In this document: positions 9,375 through 18,101 of the stretch, piece after piece
Layout of the letters: the number at the start of each line of letters is the position of its first letter
How positions within the stretch are numbered: position 1 is the first letter of the stretch
Source of the DNA: Planctomycetia bacterium
Lineage (GTDB): Bacteria; Planctomycetota; Planctomycetia; Pirellulales; PNKZ01
DNA: 64,000 nt
Direction of reading: 5' to 3'
Assembly: GCA_021413845.1 (NCBI GenBank)
Contig: JAIOPP010000109.1
Coordinates: 40,799-104,798, forward strand
Notes under the pieces: model-generated
Seen by the model: the letters and a program-made list of their open reading frames with translations, nothing else
Told to the model about the DNA's origin: nothing
Database searches by the model: none
Translations under genes and position numbers: made by a program

Positions 9375-9770
9375 ATGATCACTATGACTGCTCCCGAAGG
9401 AAACCATACCGTCGCTATGTCGGCACCTCAAGTACCCGACGAGTTGATCGCCGACTTGGTGAAGGTCTTCAAGCTGCTCTCCGATGAAACTCGGATGCAC
9501 ATCTTGATGTATCTCACCCGGACCCCCGAACTGCACGTGCGGGCCTTGTGCGACTTGCTCGGCCAAAGCCAACCGGCCGTCAGCCACCACTTGGCGCTGT
9601 TGCGTTCGGCCCAACTGATCGAACTGCGCCGCGAAGGGAAGCACAATTTCTATCACCTCGTGCCGCAGCGCTTCCAAGAAGTGCTCGACTTGGTCTTCGC
9701 CCACATCCCGGCCGAGAACCGCCGGATTCGGTTCGAAGATTACGTGCTGAGCTACCAGCCGCAACGGTAA
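9375..9770 (+). CDS. ArsR-family winged-helix transcriptional regulator
   Basis: The protein is a small HTH regulator of about 131 residues from the ATG at 9375; the frame extends upstream to 9195 but that part is not conserved in type. The core LLSDETRMHILMYL, LCDLLGQSQPAVSHHLALL and LREGKHNFYHL-like wing are typical of ArsR repressors. There is no CxC metal-binding motif in the recognition helix, so it need not be a metal sensor. An AAGGA lies 4 bases before this ATG and 13 before the next in-frame ATG at 9384, leaving the start slightly uncertain. It is divergent from the peptide-uptake operon and ends at a strong terminator, so it is a separate unit. Regulation of opp is possible but unproven. 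Confidence 0.85.
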   Translation: MITMTAPEGNHTVAMSAPQVPDELIADLVKVFKLLSDETRMHILMYLTRTPELHVRALCDLLGQSQPAVSHHLALLRSAQLIELRREGKHNFYHLVPQRFQEVLDLVFAHIPAENRRIRFEDYVLSYQPQR

Positions 9771-9846
9771 CACAGCCGGCTGTAACGATACCGACTGCAA
9801 CGCTTCGGCGGTTTCGCCGACGTTGCGAGGCAGAGTACAATCTACG

Positions 9847-9885
9847 ACGGTCGCGCAGGATTTTATCCTGTGCGACCGTTTTTTA
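9847..9885 (+). terminator. Rho-independent terminator after the ArsR gene
   Basis: A 14-bp stem (9847-9860 with 9866-9879, one G-U pair) closes a five-base loop and is followed by a run of six to seven T residues. It lies 77 bases after the ArsR stop and insulates it from the methyltransferase gene. Confidence 0.88.
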
Positions 9886-9928
9886 TTGCCGCCGTTTTGC
9901 ATTTTGCTTTCTAAGTTTTGAGTTTCCC

Positions 9929-10474
9929 GTGCCTTTCGTCCAACAACGCCACAAAGCCCTGGTGCCGCTCGAACGCCAGCGCGAGTTGGTCGTCGCCTGC
10001 GCGCCGCTGCGAAGTAATATCAACCTGTCACGCATCGTCCGCACGGCCGGATGCCTGGGGATCAAGAAGGTGATCGCCTGCGGCGCGGCGCGGGTGATCG
10101 AGAAGATCGCGCGCAACAGCGTCGACGACGACGGCGGCAGTCGCAAGGATGGGGAAGGGGAGGAGGAGTTGAGCGGCGTCGAGATCGAAGTCCATCGCAC
10201 GTTGCCGCCGGTGCTGCGCGACCTACGCGCGGCCGGTTATCAACTCGTCGGCCTCGAGCAAACGACCGATTCGACCTCGATCTTCGACTTTCGTTTTGAC
10301 CGGAAGACGGCCCTGATCGTCGGCAACGAACGCTCGGGCCTCGACGAAGACGAGCTGCGTCTGCTGCATAAAGTAGTCGAGATCCCGATGTATGGGCTGC
10401 CGCATGCTTTGAATGCCGCGACGGCGACGGCGATGGCCCTCTATGAATACTGTCGCCAGTTTCCCAGCGGATGA
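9929..10474 (+). CDS. SPOUT-family RNA 2'-O-methyltransferase (TrmH/SpoU type)
   Basis: This is a short SPOUT methyltransferase of about 181 residues. It starts at a GTG at 9929, which fits the family N-terminus (LRSNINLSRIVRTAGCLGI) and avoids overlapping the terminator just upstream. The knotted SAM-binding site is shown by LIVGNERSGLDEDEL, EIPMYG and LNAATATAMALYEY. These enzymes methylate a ribose 2'-OH in tRNA or rRNA; which nucleotide is modified cannot be told here. An acidic insert after IARNSVDDDGG is unusual in length. The gene stands alone between a terminator and a convergent small gene. Confidence 0.88.
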   Translation: MPFVQQRHKALVPLERQRELVVACAPLRSNINLSRIVRTAGCLGIKKVIACGAARVIEKIARNSVDDDGGSRKDGEGEEELSGVEIEVHRTLPPVLRDLRAAGYQLVGLEQTTDSTSIFDFRFDRKTALIVGNERSGLDEDELRLLHKVVEIPMYGLPHALNAATATAMALYEYCRQFPSG

Positions 10475-10537
10475 AGCTTCCAGCGAGTGGCAGCCGCGGG
10501 AAACGGCAGAGTCCGCGATCTTCGTACGTCTGACTAA

Positions 10538-10747
10538 CTACGTGGGATCCTTTGCATCGGCTTTGCGTGCCGAGGCCGCTTCGTAGATTCGCTTGAGCTT
10601 CGTAATCTCCGGGCCGGCGATTCTTTGGCCGCTGCAATCGGCGAGCACGCGCTCGATCTCGCGCGAGAGCCGGCCGCTGAGGGGGCCTTCGGCTCGTTCG
10701 ACATCGTCGATCATCTTCAGCACGCGCTTCATCAAGCCATCGATCAT
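10538..10747 (-). CDS. Small hypothetical protein (69 aa)
   Basis: This short gene encodes 69 residues with alternating charged and hydrophobic positions, suggesting two or three helices (KRVLKMIDDVERAEG, LSREIERVLADC, EITKLKRIYEAASARKA). It matches no family I know. It converges with the methyltransferase gene and follows the cupin gene on the same strand after 48 bases, so it may share the cupin transcript. The regular heptad-like pattern makes it more likely real than the random overlapping frames in this GC-rich DNA. Confidence 0.5.
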   Translation of the reverse strand: MIDGLMKRVLKMIDDVERAEGPLSGRLSREIERVLADCSGQRIAGPEITKLKRIYEAASARKADAKDPT

Positions 10748-10795
10748 CGGGCGTTTCTCGTTTCAAAATCGTGGAGGTCGCAAAAAGCAAGCCGA

Positions 10796-11221
10796 TTACG
10801 GACCGGTAACCGGGGTTCGCGCCGGGGGGTCGCTCGCGGGAAACGACTCTTCCGATGCCTCCTCGACGACGTCGAACGGTTGCGCGGTTTTGATCTTAGA
10901 CATGAGGATGGTCACTAAGAGCGAAGAATCTACGATCCCTTTGACGGCATGCGGTTGCGACTCGGAGAGATGAATCACGTCGCCTACGACGAGCTCTTGC
11001 GTATGGCCGTCCGTGGTAAAGGCGACTCGGCCGTCGAGACATTGAATGACGATCTCGCCGGGCGTTTGATGCGTGGGAATTTCCTTACCCGCCGGAAGGA
11101 CCAAACGAATAAGCTCCAGAGCGTCGGTCTTCGCCAAGGTCGCTGTTTTTGTCGTCGCCAACGCCGAGCCCAACGGCCCGACTTTCATGATCTCGCCGGA
11201 GCGCGCATGAGGAATCGCCAT
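10796..11221 (-). CDS. Cupin-domain protein with an ESFPASDPPA tail
   Basis: This 141-residue protein contains a single cupin barrel at about residues 35-105 (LPAGKEIPTHQTPGEIVIQ, GHTQELVVGDVIHL, SQPHAVKGI). The expected metal-ligand positions are partly present: one His at HQTPGE and one at QPHAV. An AAGGGA lies shortly before the ATG. The C-terminus carries EEASEESFPASDPPARTP, a short motif seen at the ends of many otherwise unrelated bacterial proteins whose role I do not know. No substrate can be assigned; small cupins of this type are often sensory or detoxification proteins. Confidence 0.8.
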   Translation of the reverse strand: MAIPHARSGEIMKVGPLGSALATTKTATLAKTDALELIRLVLPAGKEIPTHQTPGEIVIQCLDGRVAFTTDGHTQELVVGDVIHLSESQPHAVKGIVDSSLLVTILMSKIKTAQPFDVVEEASEESFPASDPPARTPVTGP

Positions 11222-11403
11222 AAAATCCCTTCCCTTGGTTTGCGAGGAGGTGCGCAGGTATTAGAACAGGAACGAGCTTACCGGCAAACGAGTTGCAGCG
11301 GGCGCGCGTTCGTCGCCCGACCGCGGTCCTTGACCCCTTTCGGAACTCGTTTAGACTATTGAGTTTGGCTCGTTACCGTCCGTCTTTCAGTGAGAATGTT
11401 GCC

Positions 11404-12735
11404 GTGCCTGGAACTTGCGTCATCGGTTTGCAATGGGGCGACGAAGCCAAGGGAAAGATCGTCGACCTGCTGACCGAGGACCACGAGATCGTCGTCCGCT
11501 ATCAAGGCGGAGCCAATGCCGGACACACCGTCGTCACCGGCGGACAGACTTATAAACTGTCGCTCATCCCGAGCGGCATCTTGAATCCCGATGTGCGCAA
11601 CATCATCACGGGCGGCGTGGTGTTGAACCCGCCGAGCATCCTCGCCGAGATCGACGGCCTCGTCGAGCGCGGAGTTCGGGTCGACCGCAATCTGATCATC
11701 AGCGATCGGGCTCACGTGATCTTCCCGTGGCACTTGGAAGAAGACCGACTCACGGAAGCTCGCAGCAGCAGCCAGGGTGACGAAGCGATCGGCACGACGC
11801 AACGAGGCATCGGCCCTTGCTATCGCGACAAGGTCGGCCGGACGAACGCCTTCCGCCTCGGCGACCTGTTCCGCGAGGGCTTCGCCGAGCGCGTGCAGAA
11901 GACGACTGCCGAGAAGAACATCTTACTGAAGACGCTGGTCAAAGACGGCACCGCTCCGCAACTCGATGCCGTGAAGATCATCGCCGACTATGCCGCTTAC
12001 GGTGCGCGGCTCAAGCCGTTCGTCGCCGACACGACTTCGCTCTTGCTTGATGCCGTCGAAGCCGATGTGCCGATGCTCTTCGAAGGAGCCCAAGGGGCGC
12101 TGCTCGACGTCGATCACGGCACCTACCCGTATGTAACGAGCAGCAACAGCTCGGGCGTCGGCATTTCTTCCGGCAGCGGCGTGCCCGGCGCGTTCTTCAA
12201 GCGGATCATCGGCGTTGTGAAAGCATACGGCACGCGCGTCGGCGGCGGGCCTTTCCCGACCGAGCAAGACAACGACCTCGGCCAACATCTGCGCGATCGG
12301 GGCAACGAATACGGCACGGTCACACGACGTCCGCGGCGCTGCGGTTGGTTCGATGCCGTCGCGGCCCGCTACACGGCGCGGCTCAGCGGTGTGACGACGC
12401 TCGCGGTCATGCTGCTCGACGTGCTCAGCGAAGTCGACGAGATCAAGGTCTGCACGGCCTATGAGATCAACGGCAAACGGGTCGATACGTTCCCGAGCCA
12501 TGTCGACGACCTGCGCGACGCCAAGCCGATCTACGCGACGTTCCCCGGCTGGCAGCAAGACATTTGCGGCGTGCGCCGCTGGGAAGAACTCCCGGAGAAC
12601 GCGCTGAAATACATCGCCGGCTTGAGCAAGATCTTGAACCGTCCGGTCGAGATCACCTCGGTCGGTCCGGACAGAGCGCAGACGATGTTCGCACCCGGCG
12701 CCTGCTGGACCCCGGCGACGTTCGTGCATAGCTAA
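11404..12735 (+). CDS. purA: Adenylosuccinate synthetase
   Basis: PurA joins IMP and aspartate using GTP to give adenylosuccinate, the first dedicated step to AMP. I place the start at the GTG at 11404, giving 443 residues beginning PGTCVIGLQWGDEAKGK, close to the usual family length. The P-loop reads GDEAKGK where many enzymes have GDEGKGK. The catalytic His is in NAGHTV, and the IMP-binding segment QRGIGPCYRDK and base-recognition region near DVLSEVDEIKVCTAYE are intact. It heads a long run of same-strand housekeeping genes, with uppS 68 bases downstream. Confidence 0.95.
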   Translation: MPGTCVIGLQWGDEAKGKIVDLLTEDHEIVVRYQGGANAGHTVVTGGQTYKLSLIPSGILNPDVRNIITGGVVLNPPSILAEIDGLVERGVRVDRNLIISDRAHVIFPWHLEEDRLTEARSSSQGDEAIGTTQRGIGPCYRDKVGRTNAFRLGDLFREGFAERVQKTTAEKNILLKTLVKDGTAPQLDAVKIIADYAAYGARLKPFVADTTSLLLDAVEADVPMLFEGAQGALLDVDHGTYPYVTSSNSSGVGISSGSGVPGAFFKRIIGVVKAYGTRVGGGPFPTEQDNDLGQHLRDRGNEYGTVTRRPRRCGWFDAVAARYTARLSGVTTLAVMLLDVLSEVDEIKVCTAYEINGKRVDTFPSHVDDLRDAKPIYATFPGWQQDICGVRRWEELPENALKYIAGLSKILNRPVEITSVGPDRAQTMFAPGACWTPATFVHS

Positions 12736-12803
12736 CTATCGAACCTCCGTCGTTCGCCGATCTTTCGCAGACGAATTCGTTGTAGACGATTTTTTTGCAG
12801 ACA

Positions 12804-13589
12804 ATGGAGTCGCCGCGAGTGACGCAATCCTTGGCCGAACAAGACTCCGCACTCGCCGACGTTCCCGCCGCTCGCCGGCCGCAGCACATCGCCGTGATCA
12901 TGGACGGCAACGGACGCTGGGCGCAGCGCCAAGGCTTGCCGCGCATCGAAGGACATCGGCGCGGCGTGGCGAGCGTGCGCGCCGTGACGGAAGAATGCGC
13001 TCGGTTGCACATGAAGCAACTGACCCTCTATTGCCTCTCGAGCGAAAACTGGAAGCGGCCGCAGCAGGAACTCGATTTCTTGATGCACTTGCTGGAGCAA
13101 TACCTCGTCGAAGAGCGCGCGACGCTCCTGCGTGAGAAGATCCGGCTCACCGTGATCGGCCGGCGCGAGGGAATTCCCGACTCGGTGCAAGCCGAGATGG
13201 ACCGCACGATCGGCATGACCGCCGGCCATACGGGCCTGAATCTTTGCTTGGCGATCAACTACGGCGCTCGAGGCGAGATCACCGACGCCGTGCGCAATAT
13301 CGCGGCAGCCGCCCGGCGCGGAGAGCTCGATCCGACGACGATCGACGAAGCGCTGTTCGAGAAGTATCTCTACACGGCAGGAATGTCCGACCCGGACTTA
13401 CTGATTCGCACGGCCGGCGAGATGCGCTTCAGCAACTACTTGCTGTGGCAGATCAGCTATGCGGAGTTTTGGGTTACGGAGCGCTGCTGGCCGGAGTTTC
13501 GTGAAGAAGATCTGCACGCCGCGATTCGCGACTATGCCGCTCGCGACCGTAAGTTCGGCGGTTTGAACAACGCGGATCTGCTAAGCTGA
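12804..13589 (+). CDS. uppS: Isoprenyl (undecaprenyl) diphosphate synthase
   Basis: This cis-prenyltransferase builds the polyprenyl diphosphate carrier for cell-envelope glycan synthesis. The family signature HIAVIMDGNGRWAQRQG is near residue 30, with the catalytic Asp in MDGNGRW. LYCLSSENWKRP and the C-terminal DLLIRTAGEMRFSNYLLWQ and FGGL complete the fold. The normal RTSGE is RTAGE here, a small change. The ATG at 12804 gives 261 residues; a TTG nine bases earlier is possible. cdsA follows after 55 bases, the common uppS-cdsA pairing. Confidence 0.94.
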   Translation: MESPRVTQSLAEQDSALADVPAARRPQHIAVIMDGNGRWAQRQGLPRIEGHRRGVASVRAVTEECARLHMKQLTLYCLSSENWKRPQQELDFLMHLLEQYLVEERATLLREKIRLTVIGRREGIPDSVQAEMDRTIGMTAGHTGLNLCLAINYGARGEITDAVRNIAAAARRGELDPTTIDEALFEKYLYTAGMSDPDLLIRTAGEMRFSNYLLWQISYAEFWVTERCWPEFREEDLHAAIRDYAARDRKFGGLNNADLLS

Positions 13590-13644
13590 AAGCCGCTGTA
13601 AGGCGCGCGATTTCGCGATCTCTCCTTCTCCCTAAAGTCTCAAC

Positions 13645-14547
13645 ATGCTCCGTTGGCGGCTCTTACTCGGTGTCTTCTTCATCGCCGTCGTGGCGGGGCT
13701 GGCGTGGGCCGACCTCCGGCTTCAGACCGACGCAGCGCAACCGCCCGGCGTTTTGCTCCTGCCGCTGGCGCTCTTGATCACACTCGCCGCTACGCAGGAA
13801 TTCCTCCGCTTCGTCCGGACGCGCGAACCGCTGGCCGGCCGGTTTGTCCCTTATGTCGGCAACGTCGCGATCGTCGCGGCACCTTGGCTTGCGACATGGC
13901 TCGGCTACGCCGCTTTCGCCGGAGATTGGCAAGCGACGGCATTTGCCGGAGCCGTGATCGGGGTGTTCCTGTTCGAGATGGCGCGCTACGACAAAGACCG
14001 CTCGCAGCGCGTCGCCGAACGGATCGCGCTGTCGATCGCGAACCTCGCCTATGTCGGGCTGCTGATGAGCTACATCGTCCGGCTCCGCTTGTTGCCGTAC
14101 GGGATCTTTCCGATCGTCTCGATGCTGATCGTCGTGAAGCTGGGAGACATCGGAGCGTATACGTTCGGCCGGTTGCTCGGGCGGCGAAAGATGGCTCCGA
14201 AGCTAAGTCCCGGCAAAACGGTCGAAGGGTTGTTGGGCGGGGTGGCGTTGTCGGTGGTCGGGGGGTTGGAGTCGGCCCATTGGTTCGGCATCGACTTCGC
14301 CGCCGACCCTGCGGCCTTAATCGCGTGGAGTTCGTATGCCGTGGTGGTGTGCCTGATCGGCGTGGCTGGCGACCTCGCCGAATCGCTTCTCAAGCGAGAT
14401 TACGGGCTGAAAGACTCGAGTGCCTGGCTCCCGGGCTTCGGCGGCGTGTTCGATATGATCGATTCTTTGCTGCTCGCGGCTCCGGTTGCCTGGGTGTTTT
14501 GGCAAGCCGGTTGGATCGGCCCGGCCCGATTGCTCGCCCAACCATGA
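13645..14547 (+). CDS. cdsA: Phosphatidate cytidylyltransferase
   Basis: CdsA makes CDP-diacylglycerol from phosphatidate and CTP at the inner membrane. The 300-residue protein has about eight hydrophobic segments and the family sequence LSPGKTVEGLLGG near residue 190. The C-terminal signature is present as SLLKRDYGLKDSSAWLPGFG and continues GVFDMID. Compared with the PROSITE CDS signature, the His before GG is Phe and the Arg before the last Asp is Met. The metal-binding Asp residues remain. It directly follows uppS, a classic arrangement. Confidence 0.93.
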   Translation: MLRWRLLLGVFFIAVVAGLAWADLRLQTDAAQPPGVLLLPLALLITLAATQEFLRFVRTREPLAGRFVPYVGNVAIVAAPWLATWLGYAAFAGDWQATAFAGAVIGVFLFEMARYDKDRSQRVAERIALSIANLAYVGLLMSYIVRLRLLPYGIFPIVSMLIVVKLGDIGAYTFGRLLGRRKMAPKLSPGKTVEGLLGGVALSVVGGLESAHWFGIDFAADPAALIAWSSYAVVVCLIGVAGDLAESLLKRDYGLKDSSAWLPGFGGVFDMIDSLLLAAPVAWVFWQAGWIGPARLLAQP

Positions 14548-14663
14548 TTGAACCAGTAGCGAAAACCAACCGCCGCTCACGCGAAACCTTGGCCGCGTCC
14601 TGCTGTAAGCCTTTTTCCAAAAAAGAGTTGCGCGATTCCGAGCGGCGGCGCATCTGGTGCTAA
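14544..14663 (+). CDS. Possible 39-residue coupled peptide
   Basis: An ATG overlaps the cdsA stop (ATGA) and opens a 39-codon frame ending in TAA. The peptide is basic and Cys-containing (TLAASCCKPFSKKELRDSER). The overlap would allow translational coupling to cdsA. It matches nothing known and the overlap could be chance. It occupies much of the gap before phoH. Confidence 0.3.
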   Translation: MIEPVAKTNRRSRETLAASCCKPFSKKELRDSERRRIWC

Positions 14664-14742
14664 GCCGTGTGGAATACTATAAAGATCGGCGAACTGGTTC
14701 GCCTGGGAGCCTGGAAGCGTTGCGAAAGTGCGACGCCTGTGA

Positions 14743-15741
14743 ATGAGCGAAGCTAGTATCTCCGTTGATGATCCGCAGGCTCTGCTGCTGTTGTTCGGCC
14801 CGCGCGATCAGCACCTCCGGCGCATCCGCGAGGCCCTCGACGTTCGCATCGCCGGCCGCAACGGTCGGATCTACATCGAAGGGGCCGAACAACCGGTTGC
14901 GAAAGCGACCGAGATCTTCGAGCAACTCAAAGCCACGGCCGCGCAGTACGGCAACGTCGACGCCGCCGATATCGAACGGGTGCTCAACGCCGTCGCAGGG
15001 ATCGCTTCCGCCAATAGCGCCTCCGGCAACGGGTCGGGCTCCGGCTCGGTCGTCAATCTGCCGGTAATCGATGTCTTCAACGCCGCGCGTAAAGTGCAGC
15101 CGAAGACGCTCGGGCAGGCGAAGTACATGCGCGCGATCCTCGACCACGACATCGTCCTGGCCGCCGGACCGGCCGGCACCGGCAAGACCTACTTGGCCGT
15201 CGCGATGGCGGTCGCCGCGCTCAAGGCCGAGCGGGTGAAGAAGATCGTGCTGGTGCGACCGGCCGTGGAAGCGGGCGAGAGCCTCGGCTACCTGCCCGGC
15301 GACATGCAGGCCAAGATCAATCCGTATCTCAGGCCGCTGCTCGATGCCCTGCGCGAGATGATGGACTACGACATGCTCAAGCGTCTGCAAGAGCAAGACG
15401 TGATCGAAGTCGTGCCGCTCGCCTATATGCGCGGCCGAACCTTGAACGACGCCTTCATCATTCTCGACGAAGCGCAAAACGCGACCAGCGCGCAGATGAA
15501 AATGTTTCTCACGCGCATGGGACGCAACTCGAAGATCGTCGTCTCGGGCGATATGACGCAGGTCGATCTTCCTTCGCATACGCAAAGCGGCTTGGCCGAC
15601 GCCATGCGACGCCTCGGCGGCATCGACGGCCTCGCGCTGGCGACCCTCACCGGTTCCGACATCGTGCGCCATCGCCTCGTGATGGAAATCGTCCGCGCTT
15701 ACGAAGAAGGGCCTGTCGGCAAACGACAGAAGCATAGCTAA
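14743..15741 (+). CDS. phoH: PhoH-family ATPase
   Basis: This 332-residue protein is a PhoH-like P-loop ATPase. An N-terminal KH-like part (residues 10-75) precedes Walker A GPAGTGKT near residue 145 and Walker B AFIILDEAQN near 243. A Ser/Gly-rich linker (residues about 85-105) separates the two domains. PhoH proteins of this cluster are linked to RNA metabolism and are very often found next to ybeY, as here two genes upstream of it. The next gene starts three bases after the stop, so the two are almost certainly co-transcribed. Confidence 0.92.
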   Translation: MSEASISVDDPQALLLLFGPRDQHLRRIREALDVRIAGRNGRIYIEGAEQPVAKATEIFEQLKATAAQYGNVDAADIERVLNAVAGIASANSASGNGSGSGSVVNLPVIDVFNAARKVQPKTLGQAKYMRAILDHDIVLAAGPAGTGKTYLAVAMAVAALKAERVKKIVLVRPAVEAGESLGYLPGDMQAKINPYLRPLLDALREMMDYDMLKRLQEQDVIEVVPLAYMRGRTLNDAFIILDEAQNATSAQMKMFLTRMGRNSKIVVSGDMTQVDLPSHTQSGLADAMRRLGGIDGLALATLTGSDIVRHRLVMEIVRAYEEGPVGKRQKHS

Positions 15742-15744
15742 GCC

Positions 15745-18066
15745 ATGTCGACCGGCGCTAAAAAGAAACGTGGCAGCAGTCGGGTCGCACCGCTCGACCT
15801 TCCGCCGAGCCGGCTCGCGCGGAGCCTCATGGCGTTGCAGCGTCCCGACGTCATGCTCCGGCTGATGATGTGCTTCGCCACGGCCGTCGCCATCTGGGGC
15901 ATCAGCAGCGCGTGGGCGCCGGCCTTTACGTTTCGCGAGAACTACGTGCCGGTGCGCGACGTCATGGCCCGGGTAAAATTCGCGCGGGTCGACGACGTGA
16001 AAACGAAGGAGCTTCGCGAGAACGCCTTCAAGCAAGCCCCTTACGTCTATACGCAAGACCCTCGCGACCTCGATTTGCGCCGCGCCGATTTGAATCTCTT
16101 GCTCGATGAAGTCGCGGCGAGCGATAAGCTGGCCGACCTGAAGCCCGACACCTGGAAACAATTTCAACTTCCTGCAACCGGATCGGCGACGTCCGGTTCA
16201 ACGACGTCCGGCACCACACCGGCTCCCGCCGCGACACCGGCCGAACTCGAAAAACAGGCCGACGACTACAAACAGTTTCATTCGACGCTCATCGCTCTCG
16301 GCGACGCCGAGAAGCGCAAAGCGGCGCTCGATGGTATTTTCGGCCCACTCAAAACGCGCGGCATTCTCACCGCGATCCCCGATCTACACGGTGATCGAAA
16401 TCGGGAAAAGATCCTGATCTATCCTGCCGGTCGGACGAAGGAGTATTCGCTCGTCCCGCTCGACGTGCCGCTGACTTCGGTCCTATTGGGCGACGGCTCG
16501 GCGGTGAAGACGTTGATTCGCGAACAGCTGGGCAACTCGACTCTTTCGGATCGAGTCACGGCTTGGCTGTTGCCCAAACTGAAGTCGACGTTGTCGCTCG
16601 ATGTGGTCGATAGCCTAGCGCGACAAGAAGCGGCTCGCGACGCCGTCGAAGTGCAAGAAGCGAAGTACGCCTCCGGCACGTTGCTTGCGCCGGCCGGGGT
16701 GCCGATTACGCCCGAGGCGCTGAATCTGCTCCGCCTCGAATACGACGCCTACATCACGCAGCTGCCGATGCCGCGCCGGCTCGAGCGATCGCTCGCCGTG
16801 TTTTGCATGATCTTCGCGCTGTACGTGCTGTGCGGCTATTACATGTTCTATCGCGAACGGCGCTTGCTGAGCGACTTGCTCGTATTCTGCACGATGCTCG
16901 CTTCGGCGATCGGCGTGATTGCGCTCGTGCATTGGACGACCGCCGACCCTTGGCGCGCCGAGCTCATTCCGCTCCTGCTGTTCAGCATGACGTTCGGCAT
17001 CGCGTACCATCGCGACGTCGCGCTCATTCTTTCGACCTCGATGGCGATCATCGTCGCGATGACCGGCGGCGAAGGGCTCGGCGAGTTCATCGTGTTGATG
17101 GGAACCGTCGCGACCGCGGTGTTGCAGCTCGACACGATTCGAACCCGCGGCAAATTGATTCGTGTCGGCTTGGTTTCGGCGATCGTGGCGTTTCTCCTCT
17201 CGCTCGGCATGTCGCTGTTCGACGATCAACCGCTCGGCGAAACGATCCTGCGCCACGCCGGCCGCAACGCGCTCTGGACCTTCCTAACCGGTTTCCTGAT
17301 GACCGGCCTGCTGCCGTACATCGAGAAGCTGTTCGGCGTCCTTACCGATATCAGCCTGCTCGAGCTCGGCGATCCTTCGCATCCGCTGATGCAAGAGCTC
17401 GTCCGTCGCGCGCCGGGCACCTACAACCACTCGATCAACGTCGCTTCCATCGCCGAAGCGGCCGCCGAGCAAATCGGTGCGCGAGGTTTGTTGTTGCGCG
17501 TCGGAGCTTATTTCCACGACATCGGCAAGATGCTCAAGCCGAACTACTTCGTCGAAAATCAAGGCATGCAAGCGAGCCGGCACGAGAACTTGCTGCCGGC
17601 CATGAGCACGTTGATCATCATCGCGCACGTGAAAGACGGGGCCGATCTCGCGCGGCAGCATCACTTGCCGCAACCGATCATCGACTTCATCGAACAGCAT
17701 CACGGCACGACGCTCGTCGAGTATTTCTATCGCCAAGCGAGCAAGAAGAGCGAAGAGAATCCCGAGGTCGGCGAAGTGCAGGAAAGTTCCTATCGCTACC
17801 CGGGCCCTAAGCCGCAAACCGTCGAAACGGCGATCCTGATGCTCGCCGACTCGGTCGAAAGCGCATCGCGCTCGTTAGTCGAACCGACCCCGTCGCGTAT
17901 CGAAAACCTCGTCGAACAGATCGGCATGAACAAGCTGCTCGACGGCCAATTCGACGAATGCGGCCTCACGCTGCAACAGCTCCGCGTCGTCGAGGACAGC
18001 CTGATCAAGTCGCTCATCGCCGTCTATCACGGCCGAGTCAAATACGCCAGCACGGCCTCGGCGTAA
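15745..18066 (+). CDS. 7TM-HD phosphohydrolase (PgpH/YqfF-like)
   Basis: This 773-residue membrane protein matches the 7TMR-HD layout. It has an N-terminal membrane anchor near residue 40, a large extracytoplasmic domain (about 60-330), seven membrane segments (about 340-530), and a cytoplasmic HD domain with NHSINVASIAEAA, YFHDIGKMLKPNYF and IIAHVKDG-type metal ligands. In Firmicutes, PgpH of this type degrades cyclic di-AMP. Whether this organism uses c-di-AMP is not shown by the window, so the substrate is an inference. A Ser/Thr/Gly-rich low-complexity patch near residue 155 lies in the outer domain. The position between phoH and ybeY is the conserved gene order. Confidence 0.9.
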   Translation: MSTGAKKKRGSSRVAPLDLPPSRLARSLMALQRPDVMLRLMMCFATAVAIWGISSAWAPAFTFRENYVPVRDVMARVKFARVDDVKTKELRENAFKQAPYVYTQDPRDLDLRRADLNLLLDEVAASDKLADLKPDTWKQFQLPATGSATSGSTTSGTTPAPAATPAELEKQADDYKQFHSTLIALGDAEKRKAALDGIFGPLKTRGILTAIPDLHGDRNREKILIYPAGRTKEYSLVPLDVPLTSVLLGDGSAVKTLIREQLGNSTLSDRVTAWLLPKLKSTLSLDVVDSLARQEAARDAVEVQEAKYASGTLLAPAGVPITPEALNLLRLEYDAYITQLPMPRRLERSLAVFCMIFALYVLCGYYMFYRERRLLSDLLVFCTMLASAIGVIALVHWTTADPWRAELIPLLLFSMTFGIAYHRDVALILSTSMAIIVAMTGGEGLGEFIVLMGTVATAVLQLDTIRTRGKLIRVGLVSAIVAFLLSLGMSLFDDQPLGETILRHAGRNALWTFLTGFLMTGLLPYIEKLFGVLTDISLLELGDPSHPLMQELVRRAPGTYNHSINVASIAEAAAEQIGARGLLLRVGAYFHDIGKMLKPNYFVENQGMQASRHENLLPAMSTLIIIAHVKDGADLARQHHLPQPIIDFIEQHHGTTLVEYFYRQASKKSEENPEVGEVQESSYRYPGPKPQTVETAILMLADSVESASRSLVEPTPSRIENLVEQIGMNKLLDGQFDECGLTLQQLRVVEDSLIKSLIAVYHGRVKYASTASA

Positions 18067-18101
18067 ATCGCCGGCCGCTGCCCATCACGGAAGAAAGTCG
18101 C

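Noticed and set aside
14675..14683. Promoter for phoH at TACTATAAA
   Set aside because: There is no matching -35 at a suitable distance, and the gene may be read from upstream.
14677..16167. A 496-codon minus-strand frame opposite phoH and the HD gene
   Set aside because: It lies wholly opposite two well-supported genes, is full of His, Arg and Asp in shadow-frame fashion, and has no domain.
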